A stretch of 64,000 bases of DNA from Brevundimonas naejangsanensis DSM 23858 (GTDB lineage Bacteria; Pseudomonadota; Alphaproteobacteria; Caulobacterales; Caulobacteraceae), in the NCBI RefSeq assembly GCF_000421705.1, contig NZ_ATXN01000002.1:1240001-1304000 (forward strand), in the 5' to 3' direction. Shown here piece by piece: positions 36,374 to 44,957 of the stretch. The number at the start of each line of letters is the position of its first letter. Position 1 is the stretch's first letter. The translations under genes were made by a program, and so were the position numbers. Under the pieces are notes generated by a model. It was given only the letters and a program-made list of their open reading frames with translations. It was not told the DNA's origin and did not search any database.

Positions 36374-37075
36374 ATGTCTCCTCGTGTCATGCGCCGCTTT
36401 CTTTTCGCCGCCGGTCTCAGCCTGACCGCCGCCGGGGCGGCCCTGAGCGCGCCCGTCGCCGCGCCCCAGGACGCTCGCGATCACTTCCTCAGCCGCTGTC
36501 GCGAGCGCACCCTGGCTCAGAACCCTGGGGCCGACTGGGCGGCGTCCTACTGCGCCGAAACCTGGCCGGCGGTGACGCGCTCAAACCCCCTGGTCGACGC
36601 CATCCTGTCTCCATTCGCCGAGGGCGCTCCCGCCGCGCTCGATCCCGCCGACGTCAAGGCGCGGGCGACAGGGGTGCGCTGGCTGCCGGCCCGCCCCGAC
36701 GCCCAGGCGTTCGAGGGCGCGCTCGGCCCGGTAAAGGTCGTGGCCCGACGCGGGCCGACCACCCTGCTGGAACTGGGGTGGACCGCCGTCGGCGAACCCG
36801 TGCCCTATGAGATCGTCGAGGCCTTACGGACGCGCGACGCCGTGGTCATGCCGATCGGCTGCTACGCCTTCGGCGCCGGGGAATCCAACACCGTCTATCG
36901 CGTAGAGGCGGCGGGGCGCGTCCCCTTCGCTATGACCGTCTATCGCCGTGAAGCGCCGACTGGCAGCGCCTGGTCCAGCCTGACGATCACGGCGGATGCG
37001 GAAAGACACATCCCGACGCTCAGCAGCCTCAAAGCCGCCGAGCCGGATGCGGAATGGACGGCCGACTGCAGCTGA
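36374..37075 (+). CDS. Secreted protein of unknown function
   Basis: 233 aa with a signal peptide (RRFLFAAGLSLTAAGAALSA). The mature part has four cysteines (SRCRERT, ASYCAETWP, MPIGCYAFG and a terminal TADCS), likely two disulfides, and alternating beta sequence such as VKVVARRGPTTLLELGW. No known motif. ATG 36374 gives a standard signal; a second ATG five codons later would also work. Convergent with yebC, 7 bp apart. Confidence 0.75.
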   Translation: MSPRVMRRFLFAAGLSLTAAGAALSAPVAAPQDARDHFLSRCRERTLAQNPGADWAASYCAETWPAVTRSNPLVDAILSPFAEGAPAALDPADVKARATGVRWLPARPDAQAFEGALGPVKVVARRGPTTLLELGWTAVGEPVPYEIVEALRTRDAVVMPIGCYAFGAGESNTVYRVEAAGRVPFAMTVYRREAPTGSAWSSLTITADAERHIPTLSSLKAAEPDAEWTADCS

Positions 37076-37082
37076 ACAGGAT

Positions 37083-37856
37083 TCAGCCCGCGAACTTCGC
37101 CGCGTCTTCGTCCGAGACGTTCTCGTTGGAATAGACCTGCTGCACGTCGTCTTCAGCGTCCAGCGCGTCCAGCAGCTTGAACAGGACGCCGACGGAATCG
37201 CCTTCCAGGTCGATTTCCGACTGAGGTTTCCAGACGATGGCGGTCGACTTGGGATCGCCCAGCACCTTGGACATGGCCTCGGCGACTTCGTTCAGGTCCT
37301 CGAAGGCGGTCCAGATGGTGTGGCCCGGCGCGTCCTCATAGATGTCCGGCTTGACCAGATCGCTCTCGACGTCCTGGGCGCCCGCCTCGATGGCCGCTTC
37401 CATGACGGCGTCCTCGGTGCCCGCCTCGGCCGGATAGTCGATTTTGCCGACCCGATCCCACATGAAGGTGACCGAGCCCGATTCGCCCAGCGCCCCGCCA
37501 TTCTTGGCGAAGGCCGAGCGCACGCCCGAGGCGGCGCGGTTGCGGTTGTCGGTCAGCACCTCGACGATGACCTGAACGCCGCCGGGGCCGCGGCCCTCGT
37601 AGCGGATTTCCTCCATCGCATCGACTTCGCCGCCCGAGGCCTTCTTGATGGCGCGCTCGATGTTGTCCTTCGGCATCGATTCGGCCTTGGCGTTGTTTAC
37701 CGCCAGGCGCAGCCGGGGGTTCATCGCCGGGTCCGGCATCCCCGACTTGGCCGCCACGGTGATTTCCCGTGACAGACGCGAAAAGAGCTTGGAGCGCACG
37801 GCATCGGCGCGCCCCTTGCGGTGCATGATGTTCTTGAATTTCGAATGGCCGGCCAT
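37083..37856 (-). CDS. yebC: YebC/PmpR-family protein (TACO1-like)
   Basis: 257 aa. [19 protein letters not shown], the canonical N-terminus, is followed by [25 protein letters not shown] (split here by family variation) and [18 protein letters not shown]. YebC proteins act as transcriptional regulators near ruvC or, as shown for TACO1 and some bacterial forms, aid translation of proline-rich stretches. ATG 37856 matches the canonical start; upstream in-frame codons do not. In related genomes it directly precedes ruvCAB; here four genes intervene. Confidence 0.95.
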   Translation of the reverse strand: MAGHSKFKNIMHRKGRADAVRSKLFSRLSREITVAAKSGMPDPAMNPRLRLAVNNAKAESMPKDNIERAIKKASGGEVDAMEEIRYEGRGPGGVQVIVEVLTDNRNRAASGVRSAFAKNGGALGESGSVTFMWDRVGKIDYPAEAGTEDAVMEAAIEAGAQDVESDLVKPDIYEDAPGHTIWTAFEDLNEVAEAMSKVLGDPKSTAIVWKPQSEIDLEGDSVGVLFKLLDALDAEDDVQQVYSNENVSDEDAAKFAG

Positions 37857-37981
37857 GGTCTCACCCGACAGGAATTTGTAAGTTGGGGCAGGTCCTTTAA
37901 TGGACAGACTCCCTTCTGTCACCTGAGGGGAACCGCCGGACCGCGCCGGGGATTAACCGCGGGCATGATTGGGAGACGCCG

Positions 37982-38191
37982 ATGGCCGCCGCTGACGACA
38001 CCTATCTGGACGAAGCCTATGATGAAGGCATCGACCACGCCAATGCCGGCGAGATCGTGCAATGGTACGCAAAACGGCCAGTGACGGTCTCCACCGCCGC
38101 GGCCACCAGCTCCCTGGTCGGCGCCTTCGCCCTGGGGGTTCTGACCACGGTGGGCGCCCTGGCGATCATGCGTCTGTACGACCGGAACTGA
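37982..38191 (+). CDS. Small single-helix membrane protein, unknown
   Basis: 69 aa. An acidic N-terminus (DDTYLDEAYDEGIDHANAG) is followed by one hydrophobic helix (SSLVGAFALGVLTTVGALAIM) and a short basic end. GGGAG lies about 7 nt upstream of the ATG. No family recognised. Convergent with the ribokinase gene, 3 bp away. Confidence 0.65.
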   Translation: MAAADDTYLDEAYDEGIDHANAGEIVQWYAKRPVTVSTAAATSSLVGAFALGVLTTVGALAIMRLYDRN

Positions 38192-38194
38192 GCC

Positions 38195-39049
38195 TTACGC
38201 GGCGCCCTGAGCTATCAGGGCCTGAACCTCAGCGCGGTCGCCCAGCGACGGCTGCGCCCCCGGCCGGGTCGCCGCCAGCGCACCGGCCGCACAGGCGAAA
38301 TGCAGCGCATCGTTCGGCGCCATGCCCTCCAGCAGCGCAACCGTAATCGCCCCGACGAAGGCGTCCCCCGCTCCGACCGCGTCCACGGCCGTGATGCGCG
38401 GCGGCGTGGCCCAGGCCATCTCGACCCCGCGTCGATACATGACCGCTCCGCGCGCGCCCTTGGTCACGACCACCATGCCGCCGCCGACGTGCAGGGCGTC
38501 GCCATAGAAGGCGGCCTCAGTCTCATTGACCACCAGCAGGTCGGCCCGGCGCAACAGGGCCTCCGACACCGGCGCGGCGGGCGCCAGGTTGACACAGACG
38601 AAGTCCGTCGCACGGCCGATGGCCGCCTCGACCGTCTCGATCGGCAGTTCCAACTGGGCGATCAGCGGGCTTTCGATTCGCGCAGGCAGTTGTTCGGGCG
38701 TGACGAAGTGGTTGGCGCCGGCGGCCACGGCGATCTGGTTCTCGCCGGTCGGATCGACGGTGATCAGGGCCACGCCGGTGGGCGCGGCGATGTCCGTCTC
38801 CACTCCCGACAGGTCGACGCCGTGCGCCAGCATCAGGGCGACCGCCGCACCTGACATCTCGTCGTCGCCGACCCGGCCGATCAGCGACACCTCGACGCCC
38901 AGCCTGCGCGCCGCCAGCGCCTGATTGGCGCCCTTGCCGCCGGGATGGCGGGACAGGCTGGCTCCCGTCACCGTCTCGCCCGGCGCAGGCAGGGACGGCG
39001 CCGCCGCCACGAAATCCAGATTGATCGAGCCGACGACGGTGATCCTCAT
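38195..39049 (-). CDS. rbsK: Ribokinase (PfkB family)
   Basis: 284 aa. PfkB signatures: RHPGGKGANQALAARRLG (residues 35-51) binding the sugar, and DAVGAGDAFVGA with the catalytic base Asp229. It phosphorylates ribose to ribose-5-phosphate. The gene follows a nucleoside hydrolase with a 4-bp overlap, so ribose released from nucleosides is its likely substrate; that pairing is strong context for ribokinase over other PfkB sugars. Confidence 0.9.
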   Translation of the reverse strand: MRITVVGSINLDFVAAAPSLPAPGETVTGASLSRHPGGKGANQALAARRLGVEVSLIGRVGDDEMSGAAVALMLAHGVDLSGVETDIAAPTGVALITVDPTGENQIAVAAGANHFVTPEQLPARIESPLIAQLELPIETVEAAIGRATDFVCVNLAPAAPVSEALLRRADLLVVNETEAAFYGDALHVGGGMVVVTKGARGAVMYRRGVEMAWATPPRITAVDAVGAGDAFVGAITVALLEGMAPNDALHFACAAGALAATRPGAQPSLGDRAEVQALIAQGAA

Positions 39050-39996
39050 GCGCCTTCTCCCTCTTCTTTAGCTCCTAGGCGCTGGGCGATCAGGGCGAAG
39101 ATTCCGGCCGCATCGGCCTTCGTCGCCCAGAAATGGTTGGCCGTCGCCGCATCGACGCGGAACTCGACCGCCGTGTGGCCGCGGGTCAACGCGCTTTCGG
39201 TCTCCACCGCGATGCGGCAGGGCGCCAGTTCGAACAGCTCCGGCTTCAGCAGCCAGGCGACAGTACAGGGATCATGCAGAGGCCCGGCGTCCCAGCCGAC
39301 GATCTGCCGCTCCACCCGCTGGGAGAAACGCAGCATGGCCGCCGCCGTACGGGCCGAGGCCGTGGGCAAGGCCTCTATCTTCGCGATCCGCTCCTCGGTC
39401 GCCCGCACCTGATGGGTGGCGTCCAGCCCCATGACGATCATGCGGCAACCGGACGCGAAGACCTCGGCCGCGGCGTCCGGGTCAGCCCAGATATTGAACT
39501 CGGCCGAGGCTGTGATGTTGCCCCCCTCTGCGCGCGCCCCGCCCATGACCACCACCGGCCCCAGATGCGCCGCCAGCGCCGGTTCAGCCTGCATGGCCAG
39601 CGCCAGATTGGTCATAGGCCCCATGATCGCCAGCGCCACGGAGCCCTCCGGGCGCGCCATCACCTGCTGCACGATGGCCCCCGCCGCCGTACCCTCGGCG
39701 ACCGGGGCGACAGGCTCGAACGGCGTCAGGTCGCCCAGTCCTTCGCGTCCGTGAAACTCGCCCGCTCCGGCCGGGGCGCGGCGCAGGGGCCGTTCGGCGC
39801 CGCGATAGACCGGCACGTCCTCGCGCCCGGCGATCTGGCGCAGGATGCGGGCGTTGCGCGCGGTCTTGGCGGCGCTGACGTTGCCGCCGACCGTGGTCAC
39901 GGCCAGCAGGTCGAGATCAGGCGAGGCGAAGGCGGTCAGCAACCCGGTGGCGTCGTCCACGCCGGGGTCGCAATCAATGATCAAGCTCTGTTTCAC
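39046..39996 (-). CDS. Nucleoside hydrolase (IunH/RihA family)
   Basis: 316 aa. The N-terminal metal motif DCDPGVDDA (residues 8-16) binds calcium; MGPMTNLALAM, FNIWADPDAAAEV and the C-terminal PLHDPCTVAWLL complete the active site. It splits N-ribosides into base and ribose. Substrate range (purine or pyrimidine) cannot be decided. Co-transcribed with ribokinase, giving a salvage pair; no transporter is adjacent. Confidence 0.92.
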   Translation of the reverse strand: MKQSLIIDCDPGVDDATGLLTAFASPDLDLLAVTTVGGNVSAAKTARNARILRQIAGREDVPVYRGAERPLRRAPAGAGEFHGREGLGDLTPFEPVAPVAEGTAAGAIVQQVMARPEGSVALAIMGPMTNLALAMQAEPALAAHLGPVVVMGGARAEGGNITASAEFNIWADPDAAAEVFASGCRMIVMGLDATHQVRATEERIAKIEALPTASARTAAAMLRFSQRVERQIVGWDAGPLHDPCTVAWLLKPELFELAPCRIAVETESALTRGHTAVEFRVDAATANHFWATKADAAGIFALIAQRLGAKEEGEGA

Positions 39997-40075
39997 CGAT
40001 CCGGTGTGCCGCCTGCCGCCGCCTGAATCAATCGTGCTGAATCAATCGTCCTGAGCCAACCGTCTTACGCGTGCG

Positions 40076-41107
40076 TCAGTCCTCGCCCACCATAGAAGCC
40101 CACGGATCGACCCGCCCGGCCTCGACCTCGGCGACCTTGACCGCCGGCCAGCCGATGCTGCTGCTGGCCGAGACGCGCCAGGCGGCCGACACGAAGTCGC
40201 GCAGTTCCGACGCCCCGGCCGCCAGCCGCTCATTGACGAAGACGGCGCCGCGCGGGTCCGTATCCTTGAACGCGCCCGCCTTCTCCATCCGATAGAAGGG
40301 GATGACCGTCGCCAGGGTGGCGTTCAGGTGCGAAGCCGTCCGCGCCCGCACGTCAAAGCCTTCGATACTCATCGGGACCATCGCCGCCTCGACCGCCTCC
40401 AGACGCAGGGTCCGGCTGGTGAAGGCGCCCTCGAAGTCGCCATGCGTGCGGCGCGATTTGGTGAAGCCTTCAGGGTTGGTCTCGCCCGCCCAGCCGTTGA
40501 AGTGGATGGTCGTGTGGTGCGGCTGGGCCGCATCGCCGACGAAGTGGCTCAGGATCCCGATGTCGCGCAGGATCAGCTGCTCGCGGCGTTCGCGGTCGGC
40601 GCGATACCAGGCCTGTCTGGCCAGATCCGGCTCGCGCGCCTCGGCGGCGCTCAGCACGCGCCAATAGGCGAAGTCGCGCTCCAGATTCTGCCAGGCGTCC
40701 ATGATGGCGTAGGGCAGATAGCCCGCCTTATCCACATCCAGACCGGCGCGGATCAGGGCGGCGTCGTATTCCGACTTCAGACGCGGCAGATCGGCCATCG
40801 TCATGCCGCGCGCGTCCATCACCCGGCCCTCATCATCCATGTCGACGAAGTGGGCGGTGTCGCGCTCGCGGTCGTGCGGCTGGCCGGCGCCCTTCCAGCG
40901 GTCAGGCTCGCGCGAATATTCGCCGACGTCTGCTGCGGCCCCGGCCGTGCGCAGGAAGGCGGGCAGATCGCCCGGCAGGTGGCGCATCGCCGCCACGCCG
41001 ATCATCCGGTGGCCCGAACTGCCCCAAGCCTCGACCTGAACGGCGGGCGCCGCAACCAGCATCAGGGCGGCGGCGGAAATCATCAGTCGTTTGACTTGTC
41101 GGTTCAT
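40076..41107 (-). CDS. Secreted S1/P1-type zinc nuclease
   Basis: 343 aa. The signal peptide ends at VEA, placing the mature N-terminal Trp28 (AWGSSGHRMIG), whose amino group ligates zinc in this family, with His33. Further ligands: Asp69 (REPDRWKG), His86 (DTAHFVD), His188, Asp192 and His197 or 198 (LSHFVGDAAQPHH) and His222. The usual last Asp appears as Glu226 (THGDFEGAF). S1/P1 nucleases degrade single-stranded nucleic acid or release 3'-phosphates; the variant HGDFEG could alter specificity. Located in the periplasm or outside. Confidence 0.9.
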   Translation of the reverse strand: MNRQVKRLMISAAALMLVAAPAVQVEAWGSSGHRMIGVAAMRHLPGDLPAFLRTAGAAADVGEYSREPDRWKGAGQPHDRERDTAHFVDMDDEGRVMDARGMTMADLPRLKSEYDAALIRAGLDVDKAGYLPYAIMDAWQNLERDFAYWRVLSAAEAREPDLARQAWYRADRERREQLILRDIGILSHFVGDAAQPHHTTIHFNGWAGETNPEGFTKSRRTHGDFEGAFTSRTLRLEAVEAAMVPMSIEGFDVRARTASHLNATLATVIPFYRMEKAGAFKDTDPRGAVFVNERLAAGASELRDFVSAAWRVSASSSIGWPAVKVAEVEAGRVDPWASMVGED

Positions 41108-41501
41108 GAGGCGGCGCCATCGGAAATTTCAGAAGGGGAAACGACGGCTTATCCCATTCCCGCGCCCGCCTCTACCCGCCCCGGATGACAGCCGCAGCGC
41201 CGATCACGCCGCCGTTATCTTGGCGTCATCGCCAGCTTTTCTTGCCAATAAAGTGTTAGGGGCCACGATCAAGTCGTTAACGACACAGACACACGTCAAA
41301 GTATAGAACTCAAATCAGTCAAATACTGATATGATATAGTCATGATAGTCTGAGACCGACCGGCGATAGACTGGCCCCATTTGCGCCTTATCCACTATCG
41401 ATACAGCCGCTGATCTCATTCGCCGCAATTGCGCCGCAATTGGCCGTCAAAAACCGCCGCGCCGGAGCGTGTCGGGACCGGTGCTGCGTGAAGTTTGAAC
41501 G
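41108..41501. other. Long divergent intergenic region with an AT-rich core
   Basis: Nearly 400 bp without a supportable gene. From about 41255 to 41350 the DNA is strongly AT-rich, with several overlapping TATGATATAG-like stretches. It probably contains promoters for the S1/P1 nuclease (minus) and the 3D-domain protein (plus). Short open frames here have no SD or recognisable product. Confidence 0.5.
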
Positions 41502-42065
41502 ATGTTGAGCACGGCCGCCGCGCTTGCCATGTTGTGGACCATGGCCTTCTCCGGGTCCGGAGAGCCTGTCCCTTACGAAACGGCCGTCGCCCGCGACGCC
41601 GCAATCGTAGAAGCCGCCGCGACGGCCCCTGGTTCCATCGAATCCGTCGAGACGGCGGACCTGTCGGCCGAACAGCTTGAGCTGATGGCCGGCGATCCCG
41701 ACTGGCGCGCCTCGGCCCGCCTCTATCACGCCGGCGGCGGTGGAGCGACCGGCAACGATTCTCTGGGCTGCCGCCCGATTCCGATGCGCACGGTCGCGGT
41801 CGACCCGCGCGTCATCCCGCGCCGCACCAAGCTGTTCATCCGCGAGACGGTCGGTCTGCGCATGAGCGACGGCACGGTGCACGACGGCTACTGGTACGCG
41901 TCCGACACCGGCGGCGCGATCAAGGGCGCCAAGATCGACCTTTACACCGGCCACGGCCGCGGCTCGATGCAGCAGGCCCGCACCCTGAACATGAAGACCC
42001 TGACCATCGCCGACGCGGGCGATTTCGATGGCTGCCCCCCGGCGTGGGAGACGGCCTCGAACTGA
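41502..42065 (+). CDS. 3D-domain protein (double-psi barrel, MltA C-terminal-like)
   Basis: 187 aa. A short hydrophobic N-terminus (possible signal) is followed by a roughly 60-residue linker and the 3D domain with its three aspartates: Asp101 (VAVDPRVIPRRTK), Asp135 (YASDTGGAIKG) and Asp146 (KIDLYTGHG). This domain forms the active-site barrel of lytic transglycosylase MltA and of Rpf/YuiC-like enzymes, so peptidoglycan cleavage is likely. ATG 41502 starts close to the hydrophobic segment; a longer signal peptide from an earlier non-ATG start cannot be excluded. Confidence 0.85.
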   Translation: MLSTAAALAMLWTMAFSGSGEPVPYETAVARDAAIVEAAATAPGSIESVETADLSAEQLELMAGDPDWRASARLYHAGGGGATGNDSLGCRPIPMRTVAVDPRVIPRRTKLFIRETVGLRMSDGTVHDGYWYASDTGGAIKGAKIDLYTGHGRGSMQQARTLNMKTLTIADAGDFDGCPPAWETASN

Positions 42066-42084
42066 GGGCTTTCAGACTGACGAG

Positions 42085-42121
42085 AAAAAGGGGCGGCCGG
42101 ATCGAACCGGTCGCCCTTTTT
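42085..42121 (+). terminator. Intrinsic terminator after the 3D-domain gene
   Basis: AAAAAGGGGCGGCCGG, loop ATCGAA, CCGGTCGCCCTTTTT: a 10-bp stem (one G-U) flanked by A and T runs, so usable in both directions. Confidence 0.88.
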
Positions 42122-42126
42122 CGTTC

Positions 42127-42283
42127 TCCTCCCTACGCAGTGGGGAGGTGGCGCGGCGCCGAAGGCGACGTGACGGAGGGGCTGCTTGGTTCCGCGACCT
42201 AATGCCTATCCGCCTGCACAGGACTCGCCGTCCCGTCCCCTCCACCGCTTCGCGGTCCCCCTCCCCATTGCATGGGGAGGAAA
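42127..42283. repeat. Inverted-repeat element (GTGGGGAGGTGG family)
   Basis: Left arm 42127-42185 (CTCCTCCC, GTGGGGAGGTGGCG, GGAGGGGC) and right arm 42232-42283 (CCGTCCCGTCCCCTCC, CCCCTCCCCATTGCATGGGGAGG) face each other around about 45 bp. The short terminal hairpins and the GGGGAGG/CCTCCCC core recall the DUF559-associated arms at 4225-4276, but the internal sequence differs. No gene lies between the arms. Confidence 0.7.
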
Positions 42284-42290
42284 GGCGCAG

Positions 42291-42611
42291 TCAGAATTTC
42301 CGCTTGCCGCTGACCGTCTCGAAGAACAGGCGGAAATCGCCCATCAGGCTCCACAGCGGGTATTTGAACGTCGCGGGCCGGTTCTTCTCGAAGAAGAAGT
42401 GCCCGACCCAGGCGAAGCCGTAGCCGACCAGCGGCATGGCCAGCAGCCACCAGGGGTTCAAGGTGAAGCAGAAGGCCAGAAAGGCCGCGATCACCAAACC
42501 CGTCCCGACCACATGGATGCGGCGGCACGTCCGGTTCGAGTGCTCATGAATGTAATAGGGGTAGAAGGCCTCGAACGAGGCGTACCGCCCTTGGGGTTGC
42601 TCGATGCTCAT
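42291..42611 (-). CDS. DUF962/Mpo1-like small membrane protein
   Basis: 106 aa. YPYYIHEHSNRTCRRIHVVG and GYGFAWVGHFFFEKNRPATF are the two histidine-bearing signatures of the DUF962/YGL010w (Mpo1-like) family, with two hydrophobic helices between. Yeast Mpo1 is an iron-dependent 2-hydroxy fatty acid dioxygenase, and the histidines here could bind iron; activity in this short bacterial form is inferred. ATG 42611 matches the family N-terminus. Confidence 0.88.
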   Translation of the reverse strand: MSIEQPQGRYASFEAFYPYYIHEHSNRTCRRIHVVGTGLVIAAFLAFCFTLNPWWLLAMPLVGYGFAWVGHFFFEKNRPATFKYPLWSLMGDFRLFFETVSGKRKF

Positions 42612-42666
42612 GACCCCAGCCTGCCCCCGGATCGCGCCGGGAGCAAGTCGTTCGCCCCATCCACAC

Positions 42667-42780
42667 CGCTCATCCCCGCGGAGGCGGGGACCCAGTGCTT
42701 TGGCCGAAAGCGCGCGGATAGCCACTCTAAACGATGAGCGTGTGGCTCTTACTGGGTCCCAGCCTCCGCGGGGATGAGCG
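42667..42780. repeat. Inverted-repeat element (CCCGCGGAGGCGGGGACCCAGT family)
   Basis: Arms at about 42667-42697 and 42750-42780 are near-perfect inverted copies of about 30 bp (CGCTCATCCCCGCGGAGGC ends) around 52 bp that encode nothing recognisable. The right arm ends 7 bp before the helicase stop codon. The CCCAGT ends and two-arm design resemble the element at 7157-7247. Confidence 0.8.
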
Positions 42781-42786
42781 GGCCGT

Positions 42787-44784
42787 TTAAGCCCGTTTGC
42801 CCTTCGGGCCCTTGGCGAAAGGTTTGGCCCCGGCCTTGAAGTCAGGCTTGCCCTTGAAGCCCGGCTTGGGCGTGAACGGCTTCTTGTCGCCCTTGTCCTT
42901 GAAGCCCGGCTTCTTGTTGAAGCCGCCTTCAGCTGGCGCAGCATCGGTGCGGGGCGCATAGGGCTTTTTCTTGAAGGGACGCTCGCCATCCGCGCTGCGG
43001 CCTGCGTCGCCCTCAGGGCTCCACGGCTTCTTCTTGAACGGCGGGCGGCCCTGACCGTCCTCGTCGCGGCGGAAAGGTTTCTTGGCGAAGGGACGAGCCT
43101 CGCCGTCGCGCTCGAAATTACGGTTGCGCGCGCCCTTCATCGAGCCGGGCGTCGGCGCCTCGGACGGGGTGATGCGGGCCTCTTCCCTGCTCTGGGCGGC
43201 AGCAGCTCGGAAGGCGTCGGCGTGGGTCAGGGCGACCTCGAAACGGGTCTCTTCGGGGAAGGTGCGGATCGAGCCGATCTGCTGCTTGGTGATGCCGCCG
43301 ATACGGCAGATCAGCGGGATCAGCCATTTGGGATCGGCGTTGCGGTTGCGGCCGATGTCCAGACGGAACCAGCTGACCTCGTCCGGTTGCAGACGATCAC
43401 CCGGCCACGGTGCGGGGGCGTAGTCGTCGCCGCCCGCCGCATCGCGGTCCTTGCGCGGCTTGCGCTGCGGGCCTTCGCCCGGATCGGTCAGGTCTTCCGG
43501 CGCGGGCAGGTTCTTGCGCAGCAGCACCAGAAGGGCGCGCGCCAGATCATCCGGCGTGCGCTCCTTGACCAGCGTCGCGATCAGGCCCGCATCCTCGTCC
43601 GAGCCTTCCTCGGCGAAGACGGGCGCGGCCAGCAGGCGCTGTTCGTCCTGGGCGCGGATTTCATCGGCGGTCGGGGCGCCCGACCAGACGGCCTCGACCC
43701 CGGCCGAGCCCAACAGCATCTCGGCCTTGCGGCGACGGCTGTGCGGGACCAGCAGGACCGAAATCCCCTTCTTGCCCGCACGGCCGGTGCGGCCCGAACG
43801 GTGCAGCATGGTCGCCTTGTTGATCGGCAGTTCGGCGTGGATCACCAGACCCAGATCGGGCAGGTCCAGACCGCGCGCGGCCACGTCGGTGGCGACGCAG
43901 ACGCGGGCGCGGCGATCACGCAGCGCCTGCAGCGCCTCATTACGCTCGCGCTGGCCCATCTCGCCCGACAGCGACACCGAGGCGAAGCCGCGCTCGACCA
44001 GCGAGGCCTGCAGGTGACGCACCGAATCCCGCGTCGAGCAGAAGACCAGCACGCCCGGCGCCTCGAAATAGCGCAGCACGTTGACCACGGCGCGCTCGAT
44101 CTCATTCGGCGCGATGCGCATGGCGCGATATTCGATGTCGTTGTGCGGCTGGCTGCGGTCGACGGTGTCGATGCGCACCGCATCCTTCTGATAGCGCTTG
44201 GCCATGATCGCGATGTCGCGGGCGATGGTGGCCGAGAACAGCAGGGTGCGGCGCTCTTCCGGCGCCTGATCCAGAATATACTCCAGGTCCTCGCGGAAGC
44301 CCATGTCCAGCATTTCGTCGGCTTCATCCAGCACGACGACGCGCGCGGCCGACAGGTCCAGCGCCCCGCGATCAATGTGGTCCTTCAGACGGCCCGGCGT
44401 GCCGACCACGACGTGGGCGCCGTGGTTCAGGGCGCGGGCTTCCTTGCGGGCGTCCATGCCGCCGACGCAGGTGACGATCTTGGCGCCCGCCTCGGCATAG
44501 AGCCATTCCAGCTCGGCCGCGACCTGCAGCGCCAGTTCGCGCGTCGGCGCGATGGCCAGCATCAGCGGCGTGTCGGCCTGACCGAACTTCTCGGCGTCGC
44601 CCAGCAGGGTCGGCGCCGCCGCCAGGCCGAAGGCCACCGTTTTGCCCGACCCGGTCTGGGCCGAGACCAGCAGATCCGCCTCGCCATGGCCTTCCAGCAC
44701 GGCCGCCTGGACCGGCGTGGGCTCAAGATAGCCCTTGTTCAGCAAGGCGCGGTCAAGCGCGGGATGGATCGCGGGAAAGGGCAT
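42787..44784 (-). CDS. DEAD-box RNA helicase with DbpA-type domain and basic repeat tail
   Basis: 665 aa. RecA core: Q motif TPVQ, Walker A AQTGSGKT (42-49), PTRELA, GTPGR, DEAD (153-156), SAT, and HRSGRTGR. A DbpA/CsdA-like RNA-binding domain follows (VSWFRLDIGRNRNADPKWLI, about 465-535). The last 115 residues are a low-complexity basic tail with repeated KKPF/KKPW/FKKKPY and KPGFK units, typical of cold-shock or ribosome-assembly helicases (DeaD/CsdA). Acts on rRNA or mRNA in the cytoplasm; the precise orthologue is uncertain. Confidence 0.92.
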   Translation of the reverse strand: MPFPAIHPALDRALLNKGYLEPTPVQAAVLEGHGEADLLVSAQTGSGKTVAFGLAAAPTLLGDAEKFGQADTPLMLAIAPTRELALQVAAELEWLYAEAGAKIVTCVGGMDARKEARALNHGAHVVVGTPGRLKDHIDRGALDLSAARVVVLDEADEMLDMGFREDLEYILDQAPEERRTLLFSATIARDIAIMAKRYQKDAVRIDTVDRSQPHNDIEYRAMRIAPNEIERAVVNVLRYFEAPGVLVFCSTRDSVRHLQASLVERGFASVSLSGEMGQRERNEALQALRDRRARVCVATDVAARGLDLPDLGLVIHAELPINKATMLHRSGRTGRAGKKGISVLLVPHSRRRKAEMLLGSAGVEAVWSGAPTADEIRAQDEQRLLAAPVFAEEGSDEDAGLIATLVKERTPDDLARALLVLLRKNLPAPEDLTDPGEGPQRKPRKDRDAAGGDDYAPAPWPGDRLQPDEVSWFRLDIGRNRNADPKWLIPLICRIGGITKQQIGSIRTFPEETRFEVALTHADAFRAAAAQSREEARITPSEAPTPGSMKGARNRNFERDGEARPFAKKPFRRDEDGQGRPPFKKKPWSPEGDAGRSADGERPFKKKPYAPRTDAAPAEGGFNKKPGFKDKGDKKPFTPKPGFKGKPDFKAGAKPFAKGPKGKRA

Positions 44785-44957
44785 GAAGGGCCTGGAAATT
44801 CAGATGAGGCGACCGTTAAACGGCCGCGCCCGGCGAGGCGTCGCAGCCTGCCGGGCGTCGGGGAAGGCGCTCCCTATACACGAATAAGGGCGCCGGTGGG
44901 GCCGATTTTCACAAATCGACCGGCGTTCACCACCGCGGCGAGAAACAGGGCGGCCCC

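Noticed and set aside
41091..41306. 71-codon plus-strand ORF overlapping the S1/P1 nuclease start
   Set aside because: No SD, Arg/Pro-rich shadow-like start and overlap with the divergent gene; more likely promoter DNA.
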